A DNA stretch of 64,000 nt from Advenella sp. S44 (GCF_002810445.1 NZ_NEXS01000001.1:682001-746000), one strand, 5' to 3'. Numbered from the stretch's first letter, positions 35,326 to 46,116 are shown. Numbers and translations: made by a program. The notes: a model not told the origin generated them from the sequence alone.

Positions 35326-35345
35326 GATATGCCCTCGTTGGTTTT

Positions 35346-36929
35346 TTATTGGATATCGGCTGTTTTCAGGTCAATATAGCCAACCGGATGCCGCAAGATG
35401 CCTGTGACCCCGGTTTTCTGCATGAAGCCCTGATTGTAGAAGAACAAGGGGAAAAGCGGCATGTCAGCAAACAACACTTGCTGGGATTTTTGCAACAATT
35501 TCCATCTTCTGGCGGCATCGGCTTCATTTCTTGCCTCCTTGATCAGGGCATCATACTCGGGGCTGGACCAGCCAGTGCGATTCATGCTTGAATCGCTGAC
35601 GAAACTCTCCAGCGCATTGTATGGATCGGCATAGTCATAGGTAAAAGAACTGCGTGAAAACTGCAACTTGCCGCCGCGCTGCTGAGTATAGAACACCTTG
35701 CTTTCAATTCCCTGCAAGCGCACGTCGATGCCCAGGTTCTCCTTGAACATGGCTTGCAGCGCCTGGGCGATTTTGCGATCGTCGGGGTTGTTGATATGGC
35801 TTAATGTCACGGGTGGCAAGCTTGTATATTGCTCAGCTTGCATGCCCTTTTCCAGCAATGCCTTGGCTTGTTCCGCGTCGGTCTTGACCAGGCCGTTGCT
35901 GGTCTGGTGAAAGTCTTTGCCATCCGGGCCGGTGAATCCGGGACTGACGAAGGCATCGGCAGCCTGGCGGCCCTGCTTGACGACGTAATCGACAATATCC
36001 TGACGATTGACGGCCAGCGCGAATGCCCGCCGAATGTCGGCATTCTGAAACGGCGGCATTTTGGTATTGAAACGATAGAAGTACACGCCGGCTTGCGGTA
36101 CCGTCATGAACTGCTCGTTGTCCTTGACTTTTTCGTACAGGGCTGCCGGCAGCGGTGACGGCGTCGCATCCAGCTCACCGGTGCGGAACATCTGGTAACT
36201 GGTGTTCAGGTCGTTGATCATGACCCAGTCCACGGCATCCAGTTTAACGGCATCCTTGTCCCAATAATTTGGATTCTTTTCAAAACGCATGCTGCTGGCA
36301 TGGTCCCATTGCTTGAGCACGAACGGTCCGTTACTGACATAACTGTCGGCTTCTGTATGCCATTTCGGATTGGCCTGCGCAATCTTCTGATTGACGGGCG
36401 CAAAACCCGGATTGGTCAGAATGTTCAGAAACGACAGGCTGGGTGCATTCAACGTTACCTGCAACGTGTGCTCATCCAGGGCCCGGATGCCCAGCGCGTC
36501 TGCGCCAGCCTTGCCTGCATTGAAGTCTTGTGCGCCCACAATGTCGTACAGTAAAAAGGCAGCCGGCGATGCGGTCGCCGGCGTCAACAACTGGGTCCAG
36601 CCGTAGACGAAATCGCCGGCGGTCACAGGCGAGCCGTCTGACCATTTCGCATTCTGTCGCAGATGAAATGTGTAGGTTTTTCCGTCTTCTGACACATCCC
36701 ATTTCTCTGCGGTGGCCGGGGCGGCTGTGTGGTTGGCGTCCAGGCGCGTCAGCCCTTCCATCAGGTTATTGAGTGGTTCCCAGGAAATCAGGTTCAGGCC
36801 CAGGGCGGGGTTGAGTGACGAGGGCTCTTCCACATTATTGAGACGCAAGACTTTTTCGGCGTAGGACGGGGTTGGCACGGCAGTGCTCAACGCGGCGGCG
36901 ATTAGTGCCGCAGACAGAACTTTTTTCAT
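35346..36929 (-). CDS. oppA: oligopeptide ABC transporter substrate-binding protein OppA
   Basis: 527 residues with a signal peptide (MKKVLSAALIAAALSTAVPTPSYAEK). 'NVEEPSSLNPALGLNLISWEPLNNLMEGLTRLD' and 'FVYGWTQLLTPATASP' are typical of the OppA/MppA family (extracellular solute-binding family 5). It binds peptides in the periplasm and delivers them to the OppBC channel. ATG at 36929 is chosen; an upstream in-frame TTG at 36941 is possible but unnecessary. It is the last gene of the opp operon, 120 bases after oppD. Confidence 0.92.
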   Translation of the reverse strand: MKKVLSAALIAAALSTAVPTPSYAEKVLRLNNVEEPSSLNPALGLNLISWEPLNNLMEGLTRLDANHTAAPATAEKWDVSEDGKTYTFHLRQNAKWSDGSPVTAGDFVYGWTQLLTPATASPAAFLLYDIVGAQDFNAGKAGADALGIRALDEHTLQVTLNAPSLSFLNILTNPGFAPVNQKIAQANPKWHTEADSYVSNGPFVLKQWDHASSMRFEKNPNYWDKDAVKLDAVDWVMINDLNTSYQMFRTGELDATPSPLPAALYEKVKDNEQFMTVPQAGVYFYRFNTKMPPFQNADIRRAFALAVNRQDIVDYVVKQGRQAADAFVSPGFTGPDGKDFHQTSNGLVKTDAEQAKALLEKGMQAEQYTSLPPVTLSHINNPDDRKIAQALQAMFKENLGIDVRLQGIESKVFYTQQRGGKLQFSRSSFTYDYADPYNALESFVSDSSMNRTGWSSPEYDALIKEARNEADAARRWKLLQKSQQVLFADMPLFPLFFYNQGFMQKTGVTGILRHPVGYIDLKTADIQ

Positions 36930-37049
36930 GGCATTTTCCAAACAAGCGATTCCTCAAGCGAACCGGATGTATGGAAACATACCCGAAAATGGCGGCGTCG
37001 TGGGCGCAAACGCGCTTGTGGAAACAACCGAGTCAGCGCTCGCGCGTGG

Positions 37050-38129
37050 TCATCGCTGCTTTACGGGCGCCCGGGCGTCATGCAGCCAGCAGTGCACCCA
37101 GGCCTGACCGGGCAGAGTGGTTTGTGGCGGCGCGACCTGGCAACAGACCCGCATGGCATGCCCGCAGCGCGCCGCGAAAGCGCAGCCCGCAGGCGGGGCA
37201 AACAGGTCGGGTGGTTGGCCGGCAATGGCCTTCAGGCTGGCGGCGGGCATATCCAGGCGCGGGACCGAAGCCAGCAGCGCCCGCGTATAAGGGTGCGCCG
37301 GCCGGGCAAACAGCGCATGAACGTTTGCCGTTTCCACACATTGGCCCGCATACATGACCGTGACCCGGTCGGCAATGCCTGCAACGACGCCCAGGTCATG
37401 CGTGATCAGGATGATGGCAACGCCTGTGCGCTTCTGGATATCCCTGAACAACGTCAGGATCTGGGCTTGAATCGTGACATCCAGCGCTGTGGTAGGTTCA
37501 TCGGCGATCAACAAGTCCGGTTCACACATCAAGGCAATGGCGATCACAATACGCTGGCGCATGCCACCGGAAAATTCGTGGGGGAACTGTCTGAGCCGTT
37601 CATGCGGGCTGGATATGCCCACCAGTTCAAGCATCTGGATGGCGCGGTCCTGCGCCTGTTTTGCCGTGTATTTCAGATGTCGTCGCACGCCTTCGGTCAG
37701 CTGTTCACCGATGGTCAGCGTGGGATTGAGCGCCGTCATCGGATCCTGGAAGATCAGGGCAATGCGCCTGCCCTGAATCTCACGCCATTGCGTCGGTTTC
37801 AGCGTCGTCAGCTCGCGCCCGTCAAATGTGATGGAACCCTCGGTAATCTGTGCCGTCCTGGCTGGCAACAAACCCATGATAGCCTGGCTGGTAACGGATT
37901 TGCCGCTGCCCGATTCGCCGACAATGGCCAGGGTTTCGCCGCGCGCAACATGCAGGCAAACCTGGCGCAGCGCATGAACATGCCCGCCATAGGTGCGAAA
38001 GCGTACCGACAGGTCGCGCACCGTCAGCAGCGGCTGAGAATCGTCGGGCTCAGGCCGGACCGATGTATCGACTGCTGTTCGGACGGCTGTATTGGTTGTG
38101 GTATTGGCAAGATCGGCGTGTCGGTTCAT
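37050..38129 (-). CDS. oppD: oligopeptide/dipeptide ABC transporter ATP-binding protein OppD
   Basis: 359 residues. Walker A 'GESGSGKS', signature 'FSGGMRQRIVIAIAL', Walker B 'LLIADEPTTALDV', and the C-terminal Cys-rich oligopeptide-transporter domain 'GCAFAARCGHAMRVC' that binds an iron-sulfur cluster in DppD-like proteins. A 35-residue Thr/Arg-rich N-terminal extension precedes the ATPase fold. The start overlaps oppC by 4 bases. Confidence 0.93.
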   Translation of the reverse strand: MNRHADLANTTTNTAVRTAVDTSVRPEPDDSQPLLTVRDLSVRFRTYGGHVHALRQVCLHVARGETLAIVGESGSGKSVTSQAIMGLLPARTAQITEGSITFDGRELTTLKPTQWREIQGRRIALIFQDPMTALNPTLTIGEQLTEGVRRHLKYTAKQAQDRAIQMLELVGISSPHERLRQFPHEFSGGMRQRIVIAIALMCEPDLLIADEPTTALDVTIQAQILTLFRDIQKRTGVAIILITHDLGVVAGIADRVTVMYAGQCVETANVHALFARPAHPYTRALLASVPRLDMPAASLKAIAGQPPDLFAPPAGCAFAARCGHAMRVCCQVAPPQTTLPGQAWVHCWLHDARAPVKQR

Positions 38130-39079
38130 TTGCTTTTCCCCAGTCGCGGATCCAGTGCATCCTGCAGACCGTCACCCAGCACGTTGAAGGCGAACATGGT
38201 CAGGGAAATAAAAAGGGCTGGGAAAAATAGCTGCCACCAGTCACCCGACAGAATAACGCCTAGCGCATCGTTGGCCATGACGCCCCAACTGGCGTAGGGC
38301 GCCTGCACGCCCAGCCCCAGAAAGCTCAGAAACGCTTCGGCGAAAATGGCAGTGGGCACGGTCAGGGTCATCTGGACCAGGATCGGTCCCATTGCGTTGG
38401 GCAACAGATGACGACGGATGATATGGCCAGTGCTCGCGCCGAAAGAGCGGGCAGCCGTCACGTATTCCTGATTTTTTAACTGCAAGACCTGGCCGCGCAC
38501 CAGCCTGGCCATGCTGATCCAGCCGGTGATGGTAAGTGCAATGATAATCGTGAGCAGACTGGGGCCCATGACGACCATCAACAGGATTACCACCAGCAGA
38601 TAGGGCAGACCATAAAGCACTTCCAGTATGCGCATCATCACAATATCGGTTTTGCCACCCTTGTAACCGCTATAGCCGCCATAGGTAACCCCGATCAGAA
38701 AGTCGATCAGCGCCGCCGTAAAGCCCACGAACAGGGAAATGCGCGCGCCATACCAGGTCCGCACGAAAACATCGCGGCCCAGGTCATCGGTCCCGAACCA
38801 ATGTTGCGACGAGGGGGGCATGTTCTGGCTTTTGAGATCCTGGGCGGTGACTGACCAGGCTGACAGCATGGGAGCCAATACCGCCAAAATCAGCAGCACG
38901 ATCAGAAATACCAGACCGGCGAGCGCGGCCGGGTTGTTGCGCAGGCGCAGCCACGCATTGAGCCAGTAGGATACGGAGGGCCGCAGTACAGACGCTTGCT
39001 CCTGGCGATTGGCGGGAGCCGGTTCGAACATGTCGTCGGTAATTACCGGTAGCGGGTTCGTGCTTGTCTTGCCGTTCAT
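38126..39079 (-). CDS. oppC: oligopeptide ABC transporter permease OppC
   Basis: 317 residues, six membrane helices, with an N-terminal cytoplasmic segment of about 45 residues and the EAA loop 'EYVTAARSFGASTGHIIRRHLLPNAMGPILVQ'. 'HWFGTDDLGRDVFVRTWYGARISL' is the classic OppC/DppC hallmark. Overlaps both neighbours by 4 bases. Confidence 0.94.
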   Translation of the reverse strand: MNGKTSTNPLPVITDDMFEPAPANRQEQASVLRPSVSYWLNAWLRLRNNPAALAGLVFLIVLLILAVLAPMLSAWSVTAQDLKSQNMPPSSQHWFGTDDLGRDVFVRTWYGARISLFVGFTAALIDFLIGVTYGGYSGYKGGKTDIVMMRILEVLYGLPYLLVVILLMVVMGPSLLTIIIALTITGWISMARLVRGQVLQLKNQEYVTAARSFGASTGHIIRRHLLPNAMGPILVQMTLTVPTAIFAEAFLSFLGLGVQAPYASWGVMANDALGVILSGDWWQLFFPALFISLTMFAFNVLGDGLQDALDPRLGKSK

Positions 39080-40004
39080 GCCTGCCCCTTGCGGTGTAGC
39101 GCAATGCGTGGATCAAGCAGGCCGTAGGCGATGTCCACCAGAAACAGCATGAAGACCAGGATAGCGCTGTAGAAAACCGTGGTGCCCATGATGACCGGAT
39201 AGTCGCGGGTACTGATGGAGTCGACGAAGTACCTGCCCATGCCAGGGATGGCAAAAATCTTTTCTATCACGAAGGTGCCGGTCAGAATGGAGGCGGCCAG
39301 CGTGCCCAGCAGTGTGACGACTGGCAACAGGGCATTGCGCAGCCCATGCCTGAGCACGATACGCCAGGGAGACAGCCCTTTAGCGCGTGCCATTGTCATG
39401 TAATCCTGCGTCAGTACATCCAGCATGCTTGAGCGGGTAATACGTGCCAGAATGGCCATCGGCGTTACCGCCAGCGCGATAACGGGCAGCACTTTGTGCC
39501 AGGGGGTGCGCCAGGTGGCAGCCGGAAACCATCCCAGCCCCACCGAGAGCTCCTGTATGAGTAAGGTCGCCAGCACGAAGTTGGGGATGGAAATACCAAT
39601 CACGGCGATGGCCATCACCGTACGATCGACCAGCCGGTTATGACGCAGTGCTGCCACGGTGCCGGCAATAATGCCCGACAGGGTCGCGACCACCAATGCA
39701 ATCAGGCCCAGTTCAAATGAGACAGGGAAACCGCGAGCCAACAGGGTGTTCACGGAAGTGTCCGGGTTGGAAATGGACGGTCCGTAGTCAAACGTCACGA
39801 TGGCCTTCAGGTAATGCAGATATTGCACAGGTAGCGGCTGGTCCAGTTTGTAGAAGGTCCGCAAATTGTCCTGCACCGCCGCGCTGGTCTGGCGTTCCTG
39901 ATCAAACGGCGTACCGGGAATCAGGTGCATCAGTACAAAGGTGAGCGTGGCGATAACAAAAATGGTGCCCAGCATCAGCAGGAACCGCCGCAGAATATAC
40001 GTTT

Positions 40005-40008
<4 letters not shown>
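39076..40008 (-). CDS. oppB: oligopeptide ABC transporter permease OppB
   Basis: 310 residues. 'ILRRFLLMLGTIFVIATLTFVLMHLIPGTPF' at the N-terminus, EAA loop 'DYMTMARAKGLSPWRIVLRHGLRNALLPVVTLLG' and 'FVIEKIFAIPGMGRYFVDSISTRDYPVIMG' are characteristic of OppB/DppB. Forms the inner-membrane channel with OppC. Confidence 0.94.
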
Positions 40009-41021
<1,013 letters not shown>

Positions 41022-41081
41022 TCGCGAATAAAAGATTGCCGGCACAAGCCGGCATGGTATTGGTAACAGTGTCGATATTAT

Positions 41082-41951
41082 ATGCAAAGCGCAAGCGCGC
41101 ATATTGCAGTTAGCCCTGATGCTATGATGTCAGCGGTGATTTTTGTCGGTTTCAACAATGGTTTCTCTGCAATGGCAATAGGCCCTTTTTTCTTTGCGCC
41201 CATGGTTCTCGCGGTTATCGCTGGCGTGATTGTGCTGCTGGCCGGGTGTGCCGTGCTTACGCGACGGGTCAGCCCGCAATTTGATCGCTGGCCCTGGCTC
41301 GTTATGCTGATTGTGATTGCCAGTGCCAGGCTCGGCTTCGTCATTCGTCACTGGGACAGCTTTCTGGCCGAGCCTTGGCGTATTTTCTATGTCTGGCAGG
41401 GCGGGTTTGATATTGGCTGGGCGATTGCCGCGGCCGTTGCTTCGCTCGTGCTGTTGCAGGGTTGGCGCTTGCGTGCCTTTGGCGCCGCACTACTTGCCGG
41501 TGCCGGTGCATTGATGGTCGCGCTGGCGTTGCTGGTGCCTGGTCCGCTGGCCCAGCCGTTGCCGGCCATAGCGCTGTCTGGTCTTGATGGCCGGCTGCAT
41601 GATCTGAAAGCGCTTGGCGGCCAGAAGGTGGTCATCAATTTATGGGCCACGTGGTGCGGCCCCTGTCGCCGCGAAATGCCCATGCTGGAGCAGGCAGCCC
41701 GACAGAATCCCGAGGTGCGATTCCTGTTCGTGAACCAGGGCGAATCGGCCGCCACCATTGAAAAATATTTGCAAGAGGAAAATCTGCAGATGGGCGAATG
41801 GATTCGCCTGGATCCGGACTCAAGCATGTCGGCACAGTTTCGTGCCCGCGGTTTGCCCACGACGCTTTTCTTTAACGATAATGCCTTGCGCCGCACCCAG
41901 GTGGGGGAAATCAGTCGCGAAGTGCTCAGCGAAAAACTGGACGGGCTATAA
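41082..41951 (+). CDS. Lgt-like membrane domain fused to TlpA-type thioredoxin
   Basis: 289 residues in two parts. The first half has four to five membrane helices and resembles the N-terminal part of prolipoprotein diacylglyceryl transferase ('AIGPFFFAPMVLAVIAG', 'SARLGFVIRHWDSF', 'EPWRIFYVWQGGFDIGWAI'), but at the place where Lgt has 'GGMSFHGG' it has 'GGFDIGWA', so the catalytic His is absent. The second half (about 145-289) is a TlpA/ResA-like thioredoxin with 'NLWATWCGPCRREMP' and the cis-Pro segment 'RGLPTTLFF', facing the periplasm. It probably reduces disulfides, for example in cytochrome c maturation. The start could be 41082, 41124 or 41172. Confidence 0.8.
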   Translation: MQSASAHIAVSPDAMMSAVIFVGFNNGFSAMAIGPFFFAPMVLAVIAGVIVLLAGCAVLTRRVSPQFDRWPWLVMLIVIASARLGFVIRHWDSFLAEPWRIFYVWQGGFDIGWAIAAAVASLVLLQGWRLRAFGAALLAGAGALMVALALLVPGPLAQPLPAIALSGLDGRLHDLKALGGQKVVINLWATWCGPCRREMPMLEQAARQNPEVRFLFVNQGESAATIEKYLQEENLQMGEWIRLDPDSSMSAQFRARGLPTTLFFNDNALRRTQVGEISREVLSEKLDGL

Positions 41952-42010
41952 GGGCGTGTGTGGTTTGATCGCGGTGTGCCGGGGGCCGAATCACAGCCCC
42001 GGACACGCCA

Positions 42011-43267
42011 TCATACCGCAGCAGCGGTGGGCCCCGGCGTTACCACGCGCATAGTCTTGCGCATGAGCGGGGGCGTTAACGCCGCAAATAGCAGCATCAG
42101 CAGCCCGTTCATAATGCACAGGGCGGCCAGTCCCCAATACACATAAACAAGCTTGAATAGTTCAATACCCACCGCCTGCATCAGCATCATGATCAGGCTC
42201 ATGACGGCGGCCACCACGCCTTTGGGCTGCTCGGAAGCCATCAGCGTGAAGCGATACAGGACAGCAAAGCTGATTCCCTGGGCAAAGGCCGACAGAGCCA
42301 GTCCTCCCACCAGTCCCAGGTACTCAAAGGCCGGGAAAATCCCTGCCAGAATTAGCAGGGCGCCCCCGGCGACCATAAGCGGTATGGAAAAGAACACCGA
42401 TTGCCCTACCGGAAACCGCGGCGCGTATTTGGCCAGCGCCAGATTGCCGACAATCAGGCTAACGAAAATGGGTAACTGGGACAGCCCATAGCCCATGTTT
42501 GTCATGCCCATATCCTTGATCAGAAAAACGGGCGACAAACCGATCCATACCAGCATGGGCAGCACGATGAGTGGAAAATATAGCGTCAGTTGCATGAACA
42601 GGCTGTTTTTGAGCACCCGTTTGTATTGCCGCCAAATCTGCGGCGCCGGCTGCTTGGGAAGCGCCAGATCGACCGTTTCGGGCATGTGCAGGAAAAGTCC
42701 GATGAGCGAGACGCAGGCGATAGTCGCGATGATGACAAATCCCCAATGCCAGGAGACGACGCTGATCAGCGCCGCGCCGGCCAGCGGCCCCAGTAACGGC
42801 GCCACCATGGAAATATTAGCCATCAGTGCCATGACGCGGATCGCCGTGAGTTCTTCAAACGCTTCCTGTATGCTGACATATCCGACGGCCGCGATAAAGC
42901 ACAGGCCCATGCCTTGCAGGAAACGCAGGAGCATAAACCATTCGATGGTCGGCGCCAGCAGAATCAGAAGATTGGTAACGATGAAATACAGTACGCCTGC
43001 CAGCATGACCAGGCGTCGCCCGTAGCGATCTGATAATGGGCCGATCAGCCATGTCAGACAGGCCCCGCCCAGAATATACAGCGACATGGAAGAGGCCACC
43101 CAGGCGTCATCGACCCCATATTCGGCGGTAATGGTGAGCATGGCGGGCTGGACCATGTCATTGCCAATATAGGCGGACAGTTCATACAGCACCATGGCCA
43201 GGGGGAACAGCAACATGGACAGGCTGATAAACCGCTTATCTGAGGGCTTGCGCAAAGAGGGAGGCAT
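42011..43267 (-). CDS. mdfA: MdfA-family multidrug efflux MFS transporter
   Basis: 418 residues, twelve membrane helices. 'LYELSAYIGNDMVQPAML' matches E. coli MdfA with the key acidic residues Glu29 and Asp37 (E. coli Glu26 and Asp34) kept, followed by 'WLIGPLSDRYGRRLVMLAGV' (motif A) and 'RFLQGMGLCFIAAVGYVSIQEAFEE'. MdfA is a proton-driven exporter of chloramphenicol and many cations. ATG at 43267 is preferred over an in-frame TTG at 43294, because a TATAAT box lies at about 43297-43302. Confidence 0.92.
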   Translation of the reverse strand: MPPSLRKPSDKRFISLSMLLFPLAMVLYELSAYIGNDMVQPAMLTITAEYGVDDAWVASSMSLYILGGACLTWLIGPLSDRYGRRLVMLAGVLYFIVTNLLILLAPTIEWFMLLRFLQGMGLCFIAAVGYVSIQEAFEELTAIRVMALMANISMVAPLLGPLAGAALISVVSWHWGFVIIATIACVSLIGLFLHMPETVDLALPKQPAPQIWRQYKRVLKNSLFMQLTLYFPLIVLPMLVWIGLSPVFLIKDMGMTNMGYGLSQLPIFVSLIVGNLALAKYAPRFPVGQSVFFSIPLMVAGGALLILAGIFPAFEYLGLVGGLALSAFAQGISFAVLYRFTLMASEQPKGVVAAVMSLIMMLMQAVGIELFKLVYVYWGLAALCIMNGLLMLLFAALTPPLMRKTMRVVTPGPTAAAV

Positions 43268-43296
43268 GGGGAAACAACCAGGAAGATGTGCCAAAT

Positions 43297-43302
43297 TATA
43301 CC
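43297..43302 (-). promoter_or_regulatory. -10 box of mdfA
   Basis: A perfect TATAAT on the minus strand, about 30 bases upstream of the mdfA ATG. No good -35 hexamer is visible at the right distance. Confidence 0.5.
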
Positions 43303-43364
43303 AAGGCGGCAGTGTAGCCGTGATTTAACCACTAAAATAAAAGGTTCTTTGATTAGCGACAAGT

Positions 43365-43392
43365 ATTGTGGCTAGTACAATCGCAATAATTG
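43365..43392. promoter_or_regulatory. inverted repeats upstream of fpr
   Basis: ATTGT-N7-ACAAT (43365-43381) and the small palindrome CAATAATTG (43384-43392) lie in the gap between mdfA and fpr. Fpr genes in other proteobacteria are under a LysR or SoxR-type redox regulator; this could be such a site. Confidence 0.35.
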
Positions 43393-43435
43393 TCCATTCT
43401 GTGTTTTTTTTATCCCCCTGAAGGTACGTTTTACA

Positions 43436-44209
43436 ATGGCCGCATTTCTGGAAGGCAAAGTCCTCAGCATCCACCACTGGACAGACCGATTGTTCAGTTT
43501 TACCACTACCCGTGACCAGGCATTGCGTTTTTCCAACGGGCATTTCACCATGATCGGTCTGCCCGTCAACGGCAAGCCGCTGCTGCGCGCATACAGTATT
43601 GCCAGTGCAAACTATGAAGATCACCTGGAGTTTCTGAGCATCAAGGTACCAGATGGTCCTTTGACCTCGCGTTTGCAGCACATCAAGGAGGGCGACAGCA
43701 TAATTGTTGGCCGAAAACCCACGGGAACGCTGCTGGTCGATTACCTGCTTCCCGGCAAGCGTCTGTATATGCTGGCCACGGGAACCGGTCTGGCGCCTTT
43801 CATGAGTCTGATCCGCGATCCGGAAACCTACGAGCGCTTTGACGAGGTGATTCTGGTGCACGGTGTTCGATATGCCAATGAACTGTGCTATCACGATTAC
43901 ATTACGAACGAATTGCCCAAACATGAGTTTCTGGGCGAAATGGTCTCGGAACAGCTGAAGTACTATCCAACGGTCACGCGTGAGTCTTTCCGCAACGAGG
44001 GCCGGATTACCGCATTGCTGGAGTCCGGAAAACTGTTTTCCGACCTGGGCGTGCCCGCGCTGAATCCTGAAACCGACCGCGCCATGATTTGCGGCAGTCC
44101 GGAAATGCTGCGTGACCTGAAAACGGCGCTGGAGCGTCGCGGTTTCAGTGAGGGCAACACTTCGCGCCCCGGCGCGTTTGTGATTGAACGGGCGTTTGCT
44201 GAGCAGTAA
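43436..44209 (+). CDS. fpr: ferredoxin-NADP(+) reductase
   Basis: 257 residues. FAD-binding 'LRAYSIASANYEDHLEF' (RxYS motif), 'GTGLAPFMSLIRDPETYERFDEVILVHGVR' (NADP-site) and 'MICGSPEMLRDL' closely follow bacterial Fpr. It transfers electrons between NADPH and ferredoxin or flavodoxin in the cytoplasm, for iron-sulfur repair and oxidative stress. Starts with ATG about 170 bases from mdfA. Confidence 0.94.
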   Translation: MAAFLEGKVLSIHHWTDRLFSFTTTRDQALRFSNGHFTMIGLPVNGKPLLRAYSIASANYEDHLEFLSIKVPDGPLTSRLQHIKEGDSIIVGRKPTGTLLVDYLLPGKRLYMLATGTGLAPFMSLIRDPETYERFDEVILVHGVRYANELCYHDYITNELPKHEFLGEMVSEQLKYYPTVTRESFRNEGRITALLESGKLFSDLGVPALNPETDRAMICGSPEMLRDLKTALERRGFSEGNTSRPGAFVIERAFAEQ

Positions 44210-44267
44210 CCCCGTCTGCCAGGCATAGTGCGCCGCGCTGACCGGTTTGGGCAAGGCGCGGGCGGGA

Positions 44268-46115
44268 TTATTCGTCCATGCCGGCTGGTCGAAACAGTGT
44301 CAATGACTGGCGTGCCCGGGTGCAGGCCACGTAATAGCGGTTGCGCTCTACATCGGGGGCGTCGGTCTGATTGCGAAACGTTGTGTTTGCGCTGTCGTAC
44401 ACCAGGACGTGATCATACTCATGGCCTTTGGCTTCGGTAACGGTAAGCAGGGGAATGCCGCTGCGCGTACTGCAACGGGCCGCCACGGCGGTCAGTACCG
44501 TCGGCCAGTCACCGATAGCCACCGGATGCAGCTGCAGATACATCAATAGCCCGTCCCAGCCCTGAATGAGCGATTCGTCCAGCAGTCGTGGCGAAACCGC
44601 CTGATTTCTGAACAAATCGGCTTGTCTTGCAAAGTCCTTCAGTGAATCCGCGGCGCTCGCTTGCGGCAAGACAGGGCTGGTCAGCCAACGCTGCAGGGCA
44701 TGCTTCAGGCTGGAGCCAAATACCGGTTCCTTCGCGCCAACCCAGTTGTCCATGTACATGCGCAGATCGCTGGGCGCCAGTTTGCCCTGAGCTAATTCGC
44801 GTATTGTATCGGGCGCCAGGCAGCCTGGCAGCGAAAAAAACTGCCGCAGCGCGAGCGGCAGTGAGCGCAACGGGACCGGCGCTTGTGGACAACGCAAGGC
44901 GAACAGGATTGTTGCGATGCCGATTGCCGGCGTGCTTCCCAACGGCCAGGCCAATTTGACCGACGGTGCGTGACATAGCAGGGAAAACGCCGCACGGATT
45001 CGGTCCGGGCCATGCCGGCAAACGATGCTTTGCTTGCCAAGTGGTGCAAGCGCGGCTGCATCTTCCCAATTGCCGCTGCAATGCATAACCGGCGTATCCG
45101 AGGCTGCTGCCGAAGCGATGGTTCGCCGCGTCAGTTCGCCAGCCAGCGTTGCCAGTTCCGGGCCGAATCGGTAGCTGGTCAGGCTGCTTACCCGCCGGGC
45201 GGAAAAATCCTGGACAAAGGCGTCAAAAACCAGCTGCGTATTGGCGCCGCGCCAGGCAAATATCGTCTGGTATCGATCGCCCACTGCCATCAGCTTGCTG
45301 GCATCACGTCCAATGCGCGACAGCAGCAGCCACTGCAATGGGGTGGTATCGTGAAATTCGTCGATCAGCATAAACCGGTAGGCGGCTGCGCTGCCGGGCA
45401 ACACCGCGCCATTGTCCAGGGCCTCCAGCAGATCGTAAGTCGCTTCAGATACCAGTCGAAAGCCATACATGCCGGTGCTGCGCTCCGGTTTATGCGCCGG
45501 ATCCAGCAGCGAGTCGTCCGGCTCTGCCGCTTCGGGCTTCCAGTGCGCGCGCAGGGCATCGTAACGGCGAAAGACGGCGCGAACCAGGGCCGGCGGATGG
45601 TGCAGGCCATCGCCGAAAGCGGCCTGTTCGTCGTCCGGGGATTCGGCCTGCCAGGCCAGACAGGCCCGATAGTAATCCAGGTCGGACATCAGTTTTTCCA
45701 TGGCGTCCACCGAAAGCGCGGGCGCCTCTAGCATCGCGGCATCGTCCTCTTCAGAGACGCTTTGCAGGGTCTCGCAGACGTCGCTTACCAGCTCGGGCAG
45801 CAGATCGTTCACAATGGCATGTCGATCCAGCACATAGCGTTCATCACCAAGGCGCCGCAATAAAAAATGGGCCAGGCCGTCGATGGTGAAAATATGCAGA
45901 TTCGCGTTGGAACCGGGTTCCAGGTGACGCGCCCGCATATAGTGTTGCAGGACATCACGGCCAGCACGGCTGAAGGTGACCAGCAGCGTGCGCCCCTGCG
46001 TCACGCATTGCTCCGCCTCCCGCGCAATCAGCGTGGTTTTGCCGCTGCCGGCCACCCCTTCGACCAGCAAAGCGCGATCAGGGTATTTGTCAAAGAGAAG
46101 GGGAACGCTTACCAT
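44268..46115 (-). CDS. UvrD/Rep-like superfamily 1 helicase (ATP-dependent)
   Basis: 615 residues. Walker A 'GVAGSGKTTLIAREA' (residues 20-34), 'LLVTFSRAGRDVLQHYM' (motif Ia), 'FTIDGLAHFLLRRL', Walker B 'FMLIDEFHDTTPLQWLLL', 'AVGDRYQTIFAWRGAN' (motif III), 'TSYRFGPELATLAGEL' (motif IV) and the C-terminal 'VTEAKGHEYDHVLVYD' and 'RNRYYVACTRARQSLTLF' (motifs V-VI) are all present. Motif II is DEFH instead of the common DEXQ/DEAQ. No nuclease domain or partner gene is seen. Probably a DNA helicase; not RecB, UvrD or Rep proper given its short length and divergent middle. Confidence 0.85.
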   Translation of the reverse strand: MVSVPLLFDKYPDRALLVEGVAGSGKTTLIAREAEQCVTQGRTLLVTFSRAGRDVLQHYMRARHLEPGSNANLHIFTIDGLAHFLLRRLGDERYVLDRHAIVNDLLPELVSDVCETLQSVSEEDDAAMLEAPALSVDAMEKLMSDLDYYRACLAWQAESPDDEQAAFGDGLHHPPALVRAVFRRYDALRAHWKPEAAEPDDSLLDPAHKPERSTGMYGFRLVSEATYDLLEALDNGAVLPGSAAAYRFMLIDEFHDTTPLQWLLLSRIGRDASKLMAVGDRYQTIFAWRGANTQLVFDAFVQDFSARRVSSLTSYRFGPELATLAGELTRRTIASAAASDTPVMHCSGNWEDAAALAPLGKQSIVCRHGPDRIRAAFSLLCHAPSVKLAWPLGSTPAIGIATILFALRCPQAPVPLRSLPLALRQFFSLPGCLAPDTIRELAQGKLAPSDLRMYMDNWVGAKEPVFGSSLKHALQRWLTSPVLPQASAADSLKDFARQADLFRNQAVSPRLLDESLIQGWDGLLMYLQLHPVAIGDWPTVLTAVAARCSTRSGIPLLTVTEAKGHEYDHVLVYDSANTTFRNQTDAPDVERNRYYVACTRARQSLTLFRPAGMDE

Positions 46116-46116
46116 G

